Positions 1 through 11,119 of a DNA stretch of 39,431 bases are shown here, piece by piece. This DNA comes from Pseudomonadota bacterium. Its GTDB lineage: Bacteria > Pseudomonadota > Alphaproteobacteria > Acetobacterales > Acetobacteraceae. The stretch covers positions 1-39,431 of the forward strand of contig JAJZNE010000088.1 of the NCBI GenBank assembly GCA_021847995.1, written 5' to 3'. The notes below the pieces were generated by a model, which was given only the letters and a program-made list of their open reading frames with translations, had not been told where the DNA came from and made no database searches. Position 1 is the first letter of the stretch. Every line of letters begins with the position of its first letter. Both the position numbers and the translations under genes were made by a program.

Positions 1-107
1 GCCACGCCCGGCCGGGTGCCCCTTTCCCGCCGCACCCGCCCCCCGCCGCCGCTTCACACCCCGCGTCTGCGGCCCGCCGTTCCTTCCCGGCCGATGGGCA
101 CGGGAGT

Positions 108-1756
<1,649 letters not shown>

Positions 1757-1886
1757 GCCGTGCAGCTGCCATGTCGGCTGGACCGCCGCCACCGCCCGCA
1801 CCAGCGCTCAGCACCGCACCGGAGGAACGTAACCGGACCCGCCGATCCGGCCTCGCCGCCGGCGCATCCGCCGCCGTGATGCCGGC

Positions 1887-3182
1887 GTGACACCGGCCGC
1901 CCGCCTCGCCGCCGCGATCGAACTTCTGGCCGCGATCGAAACCGACCCGCGCCGGCCGGCGGATGCTGTCGCCAACGATTTCTTCCGCGCCCGCCGCTTC
2001 ATGGGCGGCGCCGACCGCCGCGCCGTCGCCGAACGCTCCTGGAGCGTGCTGCGCGCCCGCCGCCGCCTCGGCTGGTGGCTGGCGCGCGAGGGGGCGCCGG
2101 CGACGCCGCGGCTGCTGCTCGCCGCCCTGCTGCTGCTCCAGGGCTGGACCCTGGACGGCGTCGCCCGCTCCTTCTCTGGCGGCAAGTTCGGGCCGGGGGC
2201 ATTGCGGCCGGAGGAAGGAGGGCGACTGCGGGGGCTGGAGGGTCACTCCTTCGACCATCCGGAAATGCCGGAGGCGGTGCGGCTGGAAGTGCCGGACTGG
2301 CTGCTCCCGGCGCTGCTCGCCCGCTTCGGCCCGACTCTCGCCGCGGAGCTTGCCGCCCTCGCCGAACCGGCCTCGCTCGACCTGCGGGTCAACCTGCTGA
2401 AGGGCACGCGGGAGGCGGCGCAGGCGTCGCTCGCGGCCGAGGGGGTGGAGGCCGCGCCGACACCGCTTTCCCCCTGGGGTCTGCGCGTGCCCGGAAGGCG
2501 GCCGATCACCGCCGGGCGGACGTTCCAGGAAGGACTGGTTGAAATCCAGGACGAGGGCAGCCAGTTGATCGCCGCCCTGGTCGGCGCGGCGCCCGAGATG
2601 CGCGTCGCCGACTGGTGCGCCGGCGCCGGCGGCAAGACCCTGGCGATGGCGATGACGATGCAGAACCGCGGCCACATCGCGGCCTGCGACGTGTCCGCGC
2701 CGCGGCTGGACGGGGCGGTGCGGCGGCTGCGCCGCGCCGGGGTGCATAACGTGGAGCGGCACGTCATCGGCCCGGGCGACAGATGGGCCAAGCGGCGCGC
2801 CGGCGGCTTCGACCGGGTGCTGGTCGATGCACCGTGCACCGGCATCGGCACCTGGCGGCGCAATCCCGATGCCAGGCTGCGCCTTTCGGCGCGCGATCTC
2901 GCGGAGTTGCTGGGCAAGCAGGCGGCGATCCTATCACAGGCGGCGCGCCTGGTTCGCAATGGCGGACGTTTGGTGTACGCTACCTGCTCCCTGCTGACCG
3001 AGGAGAACGAGGCACAGGTGCAGAGCTTCCTTGCCGCCCATCCGGACTTCGCGGTGGTGCCGCTGGCCCGCGCCTGGGCGCTGCCGACGTCGCCCCCCTG
3101 CGCCGGCCCGTTCCTGGCACTGACGCCGCGCCGGCACGGCACCGACGGGTTCTTCGCCGCGGTGCTGGAGCGCGCGGCATGA
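1887..3182 (+). CDS. rsmB: RsmB/NOP-family 16S rRNA m5C methyltransferase
   Basis: SAM-dependent cytosine-C5 methyltransferase acting on rRNA. The N-terminal ~140 residues are helical and NusB-like, the RNA-binding region of RsmB. The catalytic domain follows, with the SAM loop WCAGAGGK at 243-250, motif IV DAPCTG at 314-319 (Cys317 releases the enzyme), and motif VI YATCS at 364-368 (Cys367 is the expected nucleophile). Length is 431 aa against about 430 for E. coli RsmB. The start is GTG 1887; no ATG in frame fits better. The stop overlaps the next start as ATGA, so translation with the acetyltransferase is probably coupled. The exact target base (C967 in E. coli) is inferred from family only. 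Confidence 0.9.
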   Translation: MTPAARLAAAIELLAAIETDPRRPADAVANDFFRARRFMGGADRRAVAERSWSVLRARRRLGWWLAREGAPATPRLLLAALLLLQGWTLDGVARSFSGGKFGPGALRPEEGGRLRGLEGHSFDHPEMPEAVRLEVPDWLLPALLARFGPTLAAELAALAEPASLDLRVNLLKGTREAAQASLAAEGVEAAPTPLSPWGLRVPGRRPITAGRTFQEGLVEIQDEGSQLIAALVGAAPEMRVADWCAGAGGKTLAMAMTMQNRGHIAACDVSAPRLDGAVRRLRRAGVHNVERHVIGPGDRWAKRRAGGFDRVLVDAPCTGIGTWRRNPDARLRLSARDLAELLGKQAAILSQAARLVRNGGRLVYATCSLLTEENEAQVQSFLAAHPDFAVVPLARAWALPTSPPCAGPFLALTPRRHGTDGFFAAVLERAA

Positions 3183-3748
3183 TCACCGTCCGCCGCGCCC
3201 GGCCCGCCGATGCCGGGGCGATCGGCACGGTGCATGTCGCTGCCTGGCGCAGCGCCTATCCCGGCATCCTGCCCGATCATTATCTGGCCGCCCTGTCGGC
3301 GCCGCGCCAGGCAGCCTATTACGACAGCGCCGTGCGCAGCGGCGTCGGCGTGCACGTCGCCGCCGCCTCCGGCGCCGATCTCGGCGCGCTCGGCGGAGCG
3401 GCGCGGATCGTCGGTTTCGTCACCGGCTGCCCCGCCCGCCCCGGCCGCTGGACGGAGCCGCTCGGCGACGGCGAGATCGAGACGCTCTATGTCCTGGACG
3501 ACTGGCGCGAGCGCGGGCTGGGCCGGCGGCTGATGCGCGCCGCGGCGGCGCATCTGGCCGCATCGGGCTGCCGCTCGGCCTTCGTCTGGGTGTTGCGCGC
3601 CAATCCCAACCGCTGGTTCTACGAGCGCCTCGGCGGGCGCGCCGCGGCCGAGGCGATGATTCAGGTCGCCGGTGCATCGGTGGTCCAGACCGCCTATGTC
3701 TGGTCGCCGATCGAGAAGCTGGTGCAGGCGACCTCGCTCGCGCCATAA
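3179..3748 (+). CDS. GNAT-family N-acetyltransferase
   Basis: A 189-residue acyl-CoA-dependent acetyltransferase of the GNAT fold. The first strand and helix are ITVRRARPADAGAI. The acetyl-CoA pyrophosphate loop RERGLGRR is at 110-117 after strand IETLYVLDDW, and FYERLGG near the C-terminus is the usual motif B ending. The acceptor substrate cannot be read from the sequence. The gene overlaps the methyltransferase stop by four bases (ATGA), so it is very likely expressed with it. In other bacteria GNATs beside rRNA-modifying genes include ribosomal-protein acetylases, but I see nothing here that proves such a role. Confidence 0.9.
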   Translation: MITVRRARPADAGAIGTVHVAAWRSAYPGILPDHYLAALSAPRQAAYYDSAVRSGVGVHVAAASGADLGALGGAARIVGFVTGCPARPGRWTEPLGDGEIETLYVLDDWRERGLGRRLMRAAAAHLAASGCRSAFVWVLRANPNRWFYERLGGRAAAEAMIQVAGASVVQTAYVWSPIEKLVQATSLAP

Positions 3749-3781
3749 CCGACGGGACGGACGGGAACGGGAGGGCGGATC

Positions 3782-4075
3782 ATGGCGGAACGGCCGCAGG
3801 CACTGGCGACGGTGCGGATCGACGAGCCGCATGTGCGTGTCACCGAATGGCGCTTCTCGCCCGAGGCGGAAACCGGCTGGCATGTGCATGGCCACGACTA
3901 CGTGGTGGTGCCGATGCTGGACGGCGCGCTCCGGCTGGAGGAACCCGGCGGCGTGTCGCGGACCGTGCCGATGCAGGCCCACGCCCCCTATACCCGCCGC
4001 GCCGGGGTGGAACACAACGTCATCAACGCTTCCGGCCACGATTACGCCTTCATTGAAATCGAATTGCTGCGCTAG
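3782..4075 (+). CDS. Small single-domain cupin protein
   Basis: A 97-residue protein forming one cupin barrel. Cupin motif 1 is visible as GWHVHGHDYVVVPMLDGAL, with two histidines (HVHGH) in the metal-ligand positions. Motif 2 is weaker, around RRAGVEHNVINAS, with one His. The short barrel has no partner domain, so it may be a metal-dependent enzyme or a sensor/binding protein. It sits 17 bp upstream of the BenE-type transporter and shares its strand. A link to aromatic or organic-acid metabolism is inferred from that neighbour. The AGGGCGG stretch just before ATG 3782 can serve as ribosome site. Confidence 0.85.
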   Translation: MAERPQALATVRIDEPHVRVTEWRFSPEAETGWHVHGHDYVVVPMLDGALRLEEPGGVSRTVPMQAHAPYTRRAGVEHNVINASGHDYAFIEIELLR

Positions 4076-4092
4076 CGCGGCGCCGCACGGCG

Positions 4093-5280
4093 ATGCTGAA
4101 GGAGTTGTCGGCGCAGGCCGTCGCGGCGGGGGTGCTCGCCGCGGTCGTCGGCTTTGCCAGTTCGTTCGCGGTGATCCTGCGCGGCCTCGCGGCAATGGGG
4201 GCGGATCAGGCGCAGGCCGCGTCCGGGCTGATGGCGGCCTCGATGGCAATGGGGCTGGGCGGCGTGGTGCTCAGCCTGCGCACACGCCAACCGGTCAGCG
4301 TCGCCTGGTCCACCCCCGGTGCCGCGCTGCTCGCCAGCACCGGCGCGATCGGGAGCGGATTCGGTGCCGCGGTCGGGGCGTTCCTGACAGCCAATGCCCT
4401 GATCGTGCTGGCCGGGTTATGGCGCCCGCTCGGCCGGGCGGTCGCCGCCATTCCCGCGCCGCTCGCCAACGCCATGCTCGCCGGTGTGCTGCTCGGGCTG
4501 TGCCTCGCGCCGGTGCGCGCGGTGGCCGCGATGCCGGGGCTGGCGCTGCCGGTGGTGCTCACCTGGGCGCTGGTGGCGCGGGTGAAGCGGCTCTATGCCG
4601 TGCCCGCCGCCGCGGCGCTCGCCCTCGCGCTGATCGCCGGCACGGTGCATTTCCACTCCGGCACGGTGCCGTGGCCGGCGCCGGTGCTGGTGACGCCGCG
4701 CATCCTGCCGTCCGCCTTGATCGGCATCGCCCTGCCGCTGTTCATCGTCACCATGGCGTCCCAAAACATACCGGGGATCGCGGTGCTGCACGCCAACGGC
4801 TTCCGCCCGCCCCCCGGCCCGCTGTTCCGCACCACCGGCCTGTTCGGGCTGCTGGCCGCCCCTTTCGGCAGCCATGCCGTCAATCTCGCCGCGATCACCG
4901 CGGCGATGTGCGCGGGGCCGGAGGCGCACCCGGACCCGCAGCGCCGCTACTGGGCGGCGACGGTCGCGGGGCTGACCTATGTCGTTTTCGGCCTGCTCGC
5001 CGGCGTGGTCACCGCCGCCGCCACCGCGGCCCCGCCGTTGCTGATCGAGGCGGTGGCCGGTCTTGCCCTGCTCGGCGCCTTCGCGGCCGCGCTGATGGCC
5101 GCCCTCGGTGATCCGTCCTCGCGGGAGGCCGCGGTGATCTGCTTCCTCGTCACCGGCTCCGGTGTCACCTTTCTCGGCATCGGCGGCGCGGCCTGGGGGC
5201 TGATCGCCGGCGGCGCGGTGCTGGCGCTGGGGCGTTGGCGCGGCGTATCCTCCGCGCCGGCAAGGGAGGGCGCGCGATGA
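4093..5280 (+). CDS. BenE-family benzoate/H+ symporter-like transporter
   Basis: An inner-membrane transporter of 395 residues with about 11-12 hydrophobic segments. The N-terminal [20 protein letters not shown] and the [17 protein letters not shown] segment are typical of BenE. The later [20 protein letters not shown] segment and [16 protein letters not shown] loop are also characteristic of the family. BenE transports benzoate in Acinetobacter; many family members have no proven substrate. The stop overlaps the GST start as ATGA, so the two are translated together. The upstream cupin is on the same strand. Aromatic-acid import is the family expectation; the true substrate is unknown. Confidence 0.9.
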   Translation: MLKELSAQAVAAGVLAAVVGFASSFAVILRGLAAMGADQAQAASGLMAASMAMGLGGVVLSLRTRQPVSVAWSTPGAALLASTGAIGSGFGAAVGAFLTANALIVLAGLWRPLGRAVAAIPAPLANAMLAGVLLGLCLAPVRAVAAMPGLALPVVLTWALVARVKRLYAVPAAAALALALIAGTVHFHSGTVPWPAPVLVTPRILPSALIGIALPLFIVTMASQNIPGIAVLHANGFRPPPGPLFRTTGLFGLLAAPFGSHAVNLAAITAAMCAGPEAHPDPQRRYWAATVAGLTYVVFGLLAGVVTAAATAAPPLLIEAVAGLALLGAFAAALMAALGDPSSREAAVICFLVTGSGVTFLGIGGAAWGLIAGGAVLALGRWRGVSSAPAREGAR

Positions 5281-5918
5281 GCGACGAACTGGTGTTCTAT
5301 ACCAACCCGATGTCCCGCGGCCGCATCGTGCGCTGGATGCTGGAGGAGGTGGGCCGGCCCTATCGCACCGAACTGCTGGAGTTCGGGCCGGCAATGAAAG
5401 TGCCGGCCTATCGTGCGATCAATCCGATGGGCAAGGTGCCGGCGCTCCGGCACGGCGATGTCGTGGTGACGGAATGCGCCGCGATCTGCGCCTATCTCGC
5501 GGACGCCTTCCCCGCCGCCGGCCTTGCCCCGCCGGCCGGCAGCCCGCAGCGCGGCCCCTATTACCGCTGGCTGTTCTTCGCCGCCGGCCCGGTGGAGGCG
5601 GCGGCCACCAACAAGGCGCTCGGCCTCGCGATCCCGGCGGAGCGGCAGGGCACCGTCGGCTACGGCACCCTGGCGGACGTGACCGACACGCTGGAACAGG
5701 CGGTCATGCAGGGGCCGTTCCTGCTCGGCGCGACGTTCAGCGCCGCCGACGTCTATCTCGGCGCCCATATCGGATGGGGCATGCGGTTCGGCACGATCGA
5801 GAAGCGGTCCGCCTTCGAGGAGTACTGGTCACGCCTCAGCGACCGCCCGGCGGCGGTGCGGGCGCGCGAGATCGACGACGCGCTGCTGCCGCCCCGGCCG
5901 CCGCCGGCCGCGCAGTAG
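5277..5918 (+). CDS. Glutathione S-transferase family protein
   Basis: A 213-residue cytosolic protein with an N-terminal thioredoxin-like GST domain (residues 1-80). It contains the cis-proline strand [20 protein letters not shown], which binds glutathione's gamma-glutamyl part. The C-terminal helical domain carries [14 protein letters not shown], the usual N-capping box region. The probable catalytic position is Ser13 or Tyr8 in [13 protein letters not shown]. Start ATG 5277 overlaps the transporter stop (ATGA). The in-frame upstream start at 5235 lies inside the transporter gene and adds residues unlike any GST. Coupling to a BenE transporter suggests conjugation of an imported aromatic compound, which is inference. 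Confidence 0.92.
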   Translation: MSDELVFYTNPMSRGRIVRWMLEEVGRPYRTELLEFGPAMKVPAYRAINPMGKVPALRHGDVVVTECAAICAYLADAFPAAGLAPPAGSPQRGPYYRWLFFAAGPVEAAATNKALGLAIPAERQGTVGYGTLADVTDTLEQAVMQGPFLLGATFSAADVYLGAHIGWGMRFGTIEKRSAFEEYWSRLSDRPAAVRAREIDDALLPPRPPPAAQ

Positions 5919-5922
5919 GGCA

Positions 5923-7740
5923 CTATCCGGCCGCGAAGATCGCCGCCCCGGCGTCGGCCGGCCCGACGGTGTTGCGGAAGGCGGCGAACAACTCCCGCCC
6001 CACGCCGGCCGCGTTCGCCGACAAATCCGCCTCCGCCGGCGTACGCCCGGCCCAGTCGGCCGGATCGACCAGGACATCCAGCCGCCCGGCCGGCGCATCG
6101 ACACGCACGATGTCCCCGTCGCGCAGCAGCGCGATCGGGCCGCCATCGGCCGCCTCCGGTGTCACATGGATCGCCGCCGGCACCTTGCCCGACGCGCCCG
6201 ACAGCCGCCCGTCCGTCACCAGTGCCACGCGCCGCCCGCGGTCCTGCAGCACGCCGAGCGGCGGCATCAGCTTGTGCAATTCCGGCATGCCGTTCGCCCG
6301 CGGCCCCTGGAAGCGCACCACGGCGACGACATCGCGGTCCAGTTCGCCGGCGCGGAAGGCTGCCTGCAACGCCTCCTGGCTGTCGAACACGCGGGCCGGC
6401 GCCTCGATCATGTGCCGCTCCGGCACGACGGCGGAAGTTTTCATCACCGCACGGCCAAGATCGCCCTCCAGCACACGCAGGCCGCCGGTCGGCTGGAAAG
6501 GTGCTGCCACGCCGCGCAGGATCGCGCTATCGCCGCTGGCAACCGCCGCCTGCCGCCAGATGACGCTGCCATCCGCCGCCAACGTCGGCTCCGCCACGTA
6601 ATCGCGCAATCCCTGGCCCCACACCGTCCGCGTATCGTCGTGCAGCAATCCGGCCCCGAGCAGTTCACCGATCACGAACGCCATCCCGCCGGCAGCGTGG
6701 AAATGGTTCACATCGGCGCCACCATTGGGATAGACGCGGGCGAGCAGGGGCGTGACCTCGGCGAGATCGGCGAAATCGTCCCAGGTAAGGGCGATGCCGC
6801 CCGCAGCCGCCATCGCGATCAGGTGAATGGTCAGATTGGTCGAGCCGCCGGTGGCGTGCAGCCCGACGATCCCGTTGACGAAGGCGCGTTCGTCGAGCAC
6901 GCGCCCGACCGGCGTGTAGCTGTTGCCGAGCGCGGTCAGCGCCAGCGCCCGCCGCGCCGCCTCCGCCGTCAGGGCATCGCGCAGCGAGGTGCCGGGATTG
7001 ACGAAGCTGCTGCCGGGCAGATGCAACCCCATGATCTCCATCAGCATCTGGTTGGTGTTGGCGGTGCCGTAGAAGGTGCAGGTGCCCGGCCCGTGATAGC
7101 TTTTCATCTCGGCCGCGAGCAGTTCGGCGCGCGTTGCCTTCCCTTCCGCATGCAACTGGCGCACGTGGCTTTTCTCGTGATTGTCGAGACCGGAGGTCAT
7201 CGGCCCGGCGGGGATGAACACCGCCGGCAGATGGCCGAAGGCGAGTGCGCCGATCACCAGCCCCGGTACGATCTTGTCGCACACGCCGAGATAGACGGCG
7301 GCATCAAAGGTCTGGTGCGACAGCGCGACTGCGGTCGCCAGCGCGATCACATCGCGGGAGAACAGCGAGAGTTCCATCCCCGCCTCCCCCTGCGTCACGC
7401 CGTCGCACATGGCCGGCACACCTCCCGCGACCTGCGCCGTCGCCCCGGCCGCCCGCGCCGCCTCCCGGATCAGTGCCGGGAACCGCTCATAGGGCTGATG
7501 GGCCGACAGCATGTCGTTGTAGGCCGTAACGATGGCGAGGTTGGGCGCCACCCCGTCCTTCAGCCGCAGCTTGTCGGCCGGGCCGCAGGCGGCGAAAGCG
7601 TGCGCCTGGTTGGCACAGCCGAGCCCGCTGCGCCGCCGCCCGGATGCGGCAGCCTGGTCGATGCGGTCGAGGTAGCGGGCGCGCCGGTCATGGCTGCGAC
7701 GCGCGATCCGTTCCGTCACCTCGGCGATGCGTGCGTTCAT
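5923..7740 (-). CDS. edd: Phosphogluconate dehydratase (Edd)
   Basis: Converts 6-phosphogluconate to 2-keto-3-deoxy-6-phosphogluconate, the first committed step of the Entner-Doudoroff pathway. The 605-residue length matches the IlvD/Edd family. Iron-sulfur cysteines lie in CDGVTQG (112-118), CDK (Cys154) and [12 protein letters not shown] (Cys221). The frame stays open upstream to 8403, but only the ATG at 7740 has a ribosome site (AGGAGA) and the family N-terminus [12 protein letters not shown]. The KDPG aldolase gene eda is not in the window. It converges on the GST gene with only four bases between stops. Confidence 0.97.
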   Translation of the reverse strand: MNARIAEVTERIARRSHDRRARYLDRIDQAAASGRRRSGLGCANQAHAFAACGPADKLRLKDGVAPNLAIVTAYNDMLSAHQPYERFPALIREAARAAGATAQVAGGVPAMCDGVTQGEAGMELSLFSRDVIALATAVALSHQTFDAAVYLGVCDKIVPGLVIGALAFGHLPAVFIPAGPMTSGLDNHEKSHVRQLHAEGKATRAELLAAEMKSYHGPGTCTFYGTANTNQMLMEIMGLHLPGSSFVNPGTSLRDALTAEAARRALALTALGNSYTPVGRVLDERAFVNGIVGLHATGGSTNLTIHLIAMAAAGGIALTWDDFADLAEVTPLLARVYPNGGADVNHFHAAGGMAFVIGELLGAGLLHDDTRTVWGQGLRDYVAEPTLAADGSVIWRQAAVASGDSAILRGVAAPFQPTGGLRVLEGDLGRAVMKTSAVVPERHMIEAPARVFDSQEALQAAFRAGELDRDVVAVVRFQGPRANGMPELHKLMPPLGVLQDRGRRVALVTDGRLSGASGKVPAAIHVTPEAADGGPIALLRDGDIVRVDAPAGRLDVLVDPADWAGRTPAEADLSANAAGVGRELFAAFRNTVGPADAGAAIFAAG

Positions 7741-7822
7741 GATCAGATCTCCTGCGGCTGACAGCCTCGGGTTCAGGGTATAGAGAACGCTCGAACTCCG
7801 ATCCATCGCGCGGGAGGGTATG

Positions 7823-8239
7823 ATGCCGTTCGACGAAGCGGGAAGCGGCCCCGGCCGGCGTCCGGAGCGTGCGCCTGGCCGCAACGTGCTGGGCGGCACG
7901 CTCGAAGAATGCTCGCGGCGTCCGCTCACCGGGTTCTTCCGCAACGGATGTTGCGACACCGGCCCGGCGGATCCGGGCAGCCACACGGTGTGTGCGGTGA
8001 TGACGGCGGCTTTCCTTGCGTTTTCCCGTGGCGCCGGCAACGACCTTTCGACACCGCGGCCGGAATTCGGCTTTGCCGGACTGGTGCCCGGCGATCGCTG
8101 GTGCCTATGCGCGCCGCGCTGGGCGGAGGCGCTGGCAGCCGGCCACGCACCGCAGGTGGTGCTGCGTGCCACGCACGCGGGCGCGCTGCGATACTGCGAC
8201 CTGGCCGACCTGAAGCGGCATGCCGTCGATCTGATGTAG
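7823..8239 (+). CDS. DUF2237 family protein
   Basis: A 138-residue soluble protein of the widespread DUF2237 family, whose function is unknown. Nearly the full family signature is visible: [11 protein letters not shown], then [42 protein letters not shown] and [16 protein letters not shown]. Conserved cysteines (CC, VC, CLC) could bind metal or form disulfides. Two ATGs lie in tandem at 7820 and 7823. GGGAGGG at 7812-7818 is better spaced for 7823, so I use that. The gene diverges from edd, with 82 bp between starts that must hold both promoters. Confidence 0.93.
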   Translation: MPFDEAGSGPGRRPERAPGRNVLGGTLEECSRRPLTGFFRNGCCDTGPADPGSHTVCAVMTAAFLAFSRGAGNDLSTPRPEFGFAGLVPGDRWCLCAPRWAEALAAGHAPQVVLRATHAGALRYCDLADLKRHAVDLM

Positions 8240-8541
8240 TTCACCGGGCCGGCGCGGATCGCAGGCGGCAGCCGCAATCCGTCCGGGCCCGGCATGGTTG
8301 CCGGTGCCTGCACGGGGAATGCCGCCGCTGCCGAATACCCGGTGTGGCAGAGGCGGCAGGAAAACGCAGCGCAATCCTCCTCCCGGTCGGCGTGATGCGC
8401 CATGATCAGCGGCGGAGCTTCGTCAGGGAGTACACCGGTTGCGCCGGACCGCGGTTTCGGCGCGCCGACCGACCTGACCGCGGACCTCGCGCCACACCAC
8501 GCCTGCCGGCTGCCCCAACACCCACAGACGTCGAGGCAGCC
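8240..8541. other. Gene-free stretch between convergent genes, with a Cys-containing fragment
   Basis: These 302 bases separate the DUF2237 stop from the stop of the minus-strand barrel gene. On the minus strand, from ATG 8403, the frame reads a segment containing [13 protein letters not shown] followed by an Ala/Pro-rich tail. It resembles the Cys-rich part of the DUF2946 protein encoded at 9519-9941. It has no ribosome site and then runs antisense through the DUF2237 gene, so I do not call a gene. No terminator hairpin is obvious. Confidence 0.4.
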
Positions 8542-9450
8542 TCACGGCAGCAGCGGCTTGCCGATACTGTTGGGGAACAGATCGTCGAAGAAGAAATGCA
8601 ACTGCCACAGTGCGCCGAGATGCCGGCCGGATGCCTTGTTGCCGGGGATCAGCAGCTCCAGCCCGGACTGGAAGGAGTCCGCCATGTAGATCGCGCCCGC
8701 CGCAACCGTGAAGGTTGAAGGTAGGCCGCTGGCCGGGCGTTCCGCCGGGGAATACCATGTCGTCTCGACCAGGGGAATCAGGCGGCCGATGAAGTCCGGC
8801 AGCCCGAAATCATGCACCTGCGATTGCAGATAGGGGATGCTGTACTGCAGCGAAAGACCGCCGAGCCAGGCATTCGGATTGCCGCCGTTGTCGCCCGTGG
8901 TGTCGAGGCGGTGATCGGCGATGACGTAGTTCGCCTCGCCGGTGATGGCGAACGGGCGCAGCGCCGGGACCGGCATGAACCCGAAGCCCTGCCCGAAATA
9001 GATGCTGGGAGCGGTGGAACCGAACGTGTCGCCGCCGATCGCCTGGGTCGCCGCATTGCCCGCGAATTCACGAATGATGCCGAGCGAGACGACCGACTCA
9101 TGAACCGGATCGGTGTACAATTGCCACTTGGCGGTCAGGAAAACGTTCTCGAAACCGGTGCGCAGCTTCGATCCCGGCTGCCACAGCGCATCGTATCCCT
9201 GGTTGTAGATCAGCGCCGTGGTGGGTGTGATGGTCTTGTCATACTCCCATTGCAATTGCCCGAGTCGGGCGCCGTCACCGCTCGGCGGCGACTGGATCGC
9301 CGGCAGCGTCGCCTCGTCGGCCACGCCGGGATCGTCGAAGGTGAGAGTGACAGGAAACAGCCGCACGCCAGCGATGACGTGTGCGGCGGCGGGTACAGCG
9401 GTGAGCGCAGCAGCCGCGGCCATCGCGGCGCCGAGAGCGCGAGAAGACAT
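8542..9450 (-). CDS. Predicted outer-membrane beta-barrel protein (transporter-like)
   Basis: A 302-residue exported protein. Residues 1-23 form a signal peptide with cleavage after VPAAA (before HVIAG). The rest alternates short amphipathic strands with Gly/Asn/Asp turns, for example GQLQWEYDKTITPTTALIYN and FENVFLTAKWQLYTD, as in MetA-pathway/phenol-type outer-membrane barrels. I assign it to that general class; the precise family is not certain. It lies 68 bp downstream of the DUF2946 gene on the same strand, which suggests one operon with an envelope role, possibly in metal or small-molecule export. A second barrel gene at 25963 has a similar paired arrangement. Confidence 0.7.
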   Translation of the reverse strand: MSSRALGAAMAAAAALTAVPAAAHVIAGVRLFPVTLTFDDPGVADEATLPAIQSPPSGDGARLGQLQWEYDKTITPTTALIYNQGYDALWQPGSKLRTGFENVFLTAKWQLYTDPVHESVVSLGIIREFAGNAATQAIGGDTFGSTAPSIYFGQGFGFMPVPALRPFAITGEANYVIADHRLDTTGDNGGNPNAWLGGLSLQYSIPYLQSQVHDFGLPDFIGRLIPLVETTWYSPAERPASGLPSTFTVAAGAIYMADSFQSGLELLIPGNKASGRHLGALWQLHFFFDDLFPNSIGKPLLP

Positions 9451-9518
9451 GAAGGCATTTTCCTTGATCTGACACGGTCACGGACCGGCGCAGCCAGGCC
9501 GGTCGGGCGAGGCGCGAT

Positions 9519-9941
9519 TCAGACCACCGGCGGCGGACCGCGCGGCCACGCGGCGGCGGCAACGCAGGTGGGCGGCACCGGTGCCGAAGGAGGCGGTGCG
9601 GCGCGCGCCACCATCACCCCCGGCCTGACGATTTCGACAACGCCGGCGGGCAGCAACAGCGGTGTTGCGTGGACGAACGCCTGACACAGCGGGCAGAAGG
9701 CGCAGCACGGGGTCCGTGGTCCGTGCTCGCCCTTACCCGGTGATGTGGCGGCGTGATGCACGTGATGGTGCAAGGCATGCACCGCGCCGCCGACCAACGG
9801 GGTCGCCCCACCCTCCGGCGCCGTCATCGGCACGACGATGCTGGCTATGACGAGTTGCATCACCAGCGCCGCCAGCGCCGGCCAGAAACCAACGAGTCGG
9901 ACAAGCCACGCGACCCGCCGCCGGCCTGGGATGCGGGTCAT
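9519..9941 (-). CDS. DUF2946-type small membrane protein with His/Cys-rich loop
   Basis: A 140-residue protein with one N-terminal membrane helix (about residues 17-40), then a His-rich loop HALHHHVHHAA and CCAFCPLCQAF, a CXXC-bearing motif. The tail is Ala/Pro-rich. This layout (single helix, His cluster, CPLC/CPIC, Pro-rich end) matches DUF2946 proteins, which I recall near copper-handling and TonB-receptor genes. Metal binding in the periplasm is a reasonable inference. It is probably the first gene of an operon with the barrel protein at 8542-9450. The only AT-rich upstream block is at 10086-10115. Confidence 0.75.
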   Translation of the reverse strand: MTRIPGRRRVAWLVRLVGFWPALAALVMQLVIASIVVPMTAPEGGATPLVGGAVHALHHHVHHAATSPGKGEHGPRTPCCAFCPLCQAFVHATPLLLPAGVVEIVRPGVMVARAAPPPSAPVPPTCVAAAAWPRGPPPVV

Positions 9942-10314
9942 CCGGCCGCGCCGACCGTGCAGATCACATCACGGGCGCGGGCTGACCGTTCAAAAAAGGC
10001 TGCGGCGTCGCCGGTCATCGGTACCGACCGCGCGACCGGATCGACGCGACCGCCCGCTCGGCAGGCACGACGCCCTGTGGCACCGGATAATGTATAAAAA
10101 TTGACAATAATAGCGTCATCAGGTCCCGCACAACCGGCAGCGCGTCAATCACGCAGAAGGCGCGACGCCGATACTGCATGTCCGCTCCGCCACTTTCAAG
10201 CGAATGTGATGGACGGCTCTGACGGACCTGTGCCGCCGTGTCCTGGCCGCAGCGGCCGACAGCCTCGCCCCCGCCGCCCTGCCGACTGCGGAGCCACAGG
10301 CCGTGCCTGCCGGG
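9942..10314. other. Intergenic region with one AT-rich block
   Basis: These 373 bases lie between the start of the DUF2946 gene and the stop of the DUF1275 gene, both on the minus strand. An AT-rich block at 10086-10115 contains GATAATGTATAAAAATTGAC on the plus strand. It is the likeliest site for promoter or regulator elements of the DUF2946 operon, although it lies about 150 bases upstream of the start. I could not fit a convincing -35/-10 pair or a clean palindrome. The remainder is GC-rich with no credible ORF. Confidence 0.35.
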
Positions 10315-11019
10315 TCAAGTTTGCCGCTGCGACGGCGCCGGTCGCGCCGGCAGCAGCAGGATCAGCAGCACGATCGGCAGTCCGACCGCGACCACCCCGA
10401 TCGTCAGCATGCCGAGGCCGCCGACGATCACACCCATCGTGAAACTGCCCAGCAGCACGCCGGATCGCTGCACCCCTGCCGCCGCACCGCTGATCGGCGC
10501 GCCGGGCGGCGGGGCAAGCAGATCGAGCAGATCAAGCACGAATTGGGTCAGGTTGCCGGTCATCGCCGTGGTCGACGTGCTGCTGCGGCGGGCCATCCGC
10601 ACCACCGCGTTCTGCAACCCCATCGCCCCCACCGCGGCGGCGGCGATAAGGATCGGCAGCGGCGCATCGGGATGGCGCGACGGCTGCACCGCCAGGGTAC
10701 CGCCCAGGAATACCGCGAGCAGTGCTACCTCCAGCATCAGGATGGTGCGCTCGCCGTCGCACCCCCGGCTTTCGGCCCGGCGCTTGAGCAGGCGCGCCGC
10801 GGCAACCGCCAGCACGAAGAACGGCACGGCCAGAAGCCGGGCGATGAATGCATGCGGCCGCTGCGCAAGTGCCGCGCCGAGTACCGCCAGGTTGCCGGTG
10901 ATGTGCGCGGTGAACAGGCCGCCGAGCGCGACGAAGCCGCAGACATCGACGAAGCCGCCGACGAAGCCGAACAGCGCGGGATGGAGATGGGGGCGCGGTG
11001 GCGGGGGCGGGCGGGACAT
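10315..11019 (-). CDS. DUF1275 (YoaK-like) membrane protein
   Basis: A 234-residue inner-membrane protein of the DUF1275 family, function unknown. About six hydrophobic helices are visible. The first holds the family signature FVGGFVDVCGFVALGGLFTAHITGN (residues about 17-41), the second GAMGLQNAVVRMARRSSTSTTAMTGNLTQ, in which TxxTGN recurs as an internal repeat. I start at ATG 11019 rather than the in-frame TTG at 11031. The gene diverges from the MFS exporter at 11120, leaving 100 bp that must carry both promoters. Confidence 0.9.
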   Translation of the reverse strand: MSRPPPPPRPHLHPALFGFVGGFVDVCGFVALGGLFTAHITGNLAVLGAALAQRPHAFIARLLAVPFFVLAVAAARLLKRRAESRGCDGERTILMLEVALLAVFLGGTLAVQPSRHPDAPLPILIAAAAVGAMGLQNAVVRMARRSSTSTTAMTGNLTQFVLDLLDLLAPPPGAPISGAAAGVQRSGVLLGSFTMGVIVGGLGMLTIGVVAVGLPIVLLILLLPARPAPSQRQT

Positions 11020-11119
11020 GCCTGGCAGCAACCGCGCGACGGGCCGCGGGTTGCGCCCGGCACCGGTGGCGGCGCGCAGGATATGGCGGCGCGGGCCGAT
11101 CGGGCGTAAGTCCGCCCCA

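Noticed and set aside
2243..4249. 668-codon minus-strand ORF opposite the methyltransferase, GNAT and cupin genes
   Set aside because: Spans three well-supported plus-strand genes and shows only Arg/Pro/Ala-rich sequence.
7741..8403. N-terminal extension or fusion upstream of edd in the same frame
   Set aside because: The frame is open by chance; it is antisense to the DUF2237 gene, and edd has its own ATG with a good ribosome site.
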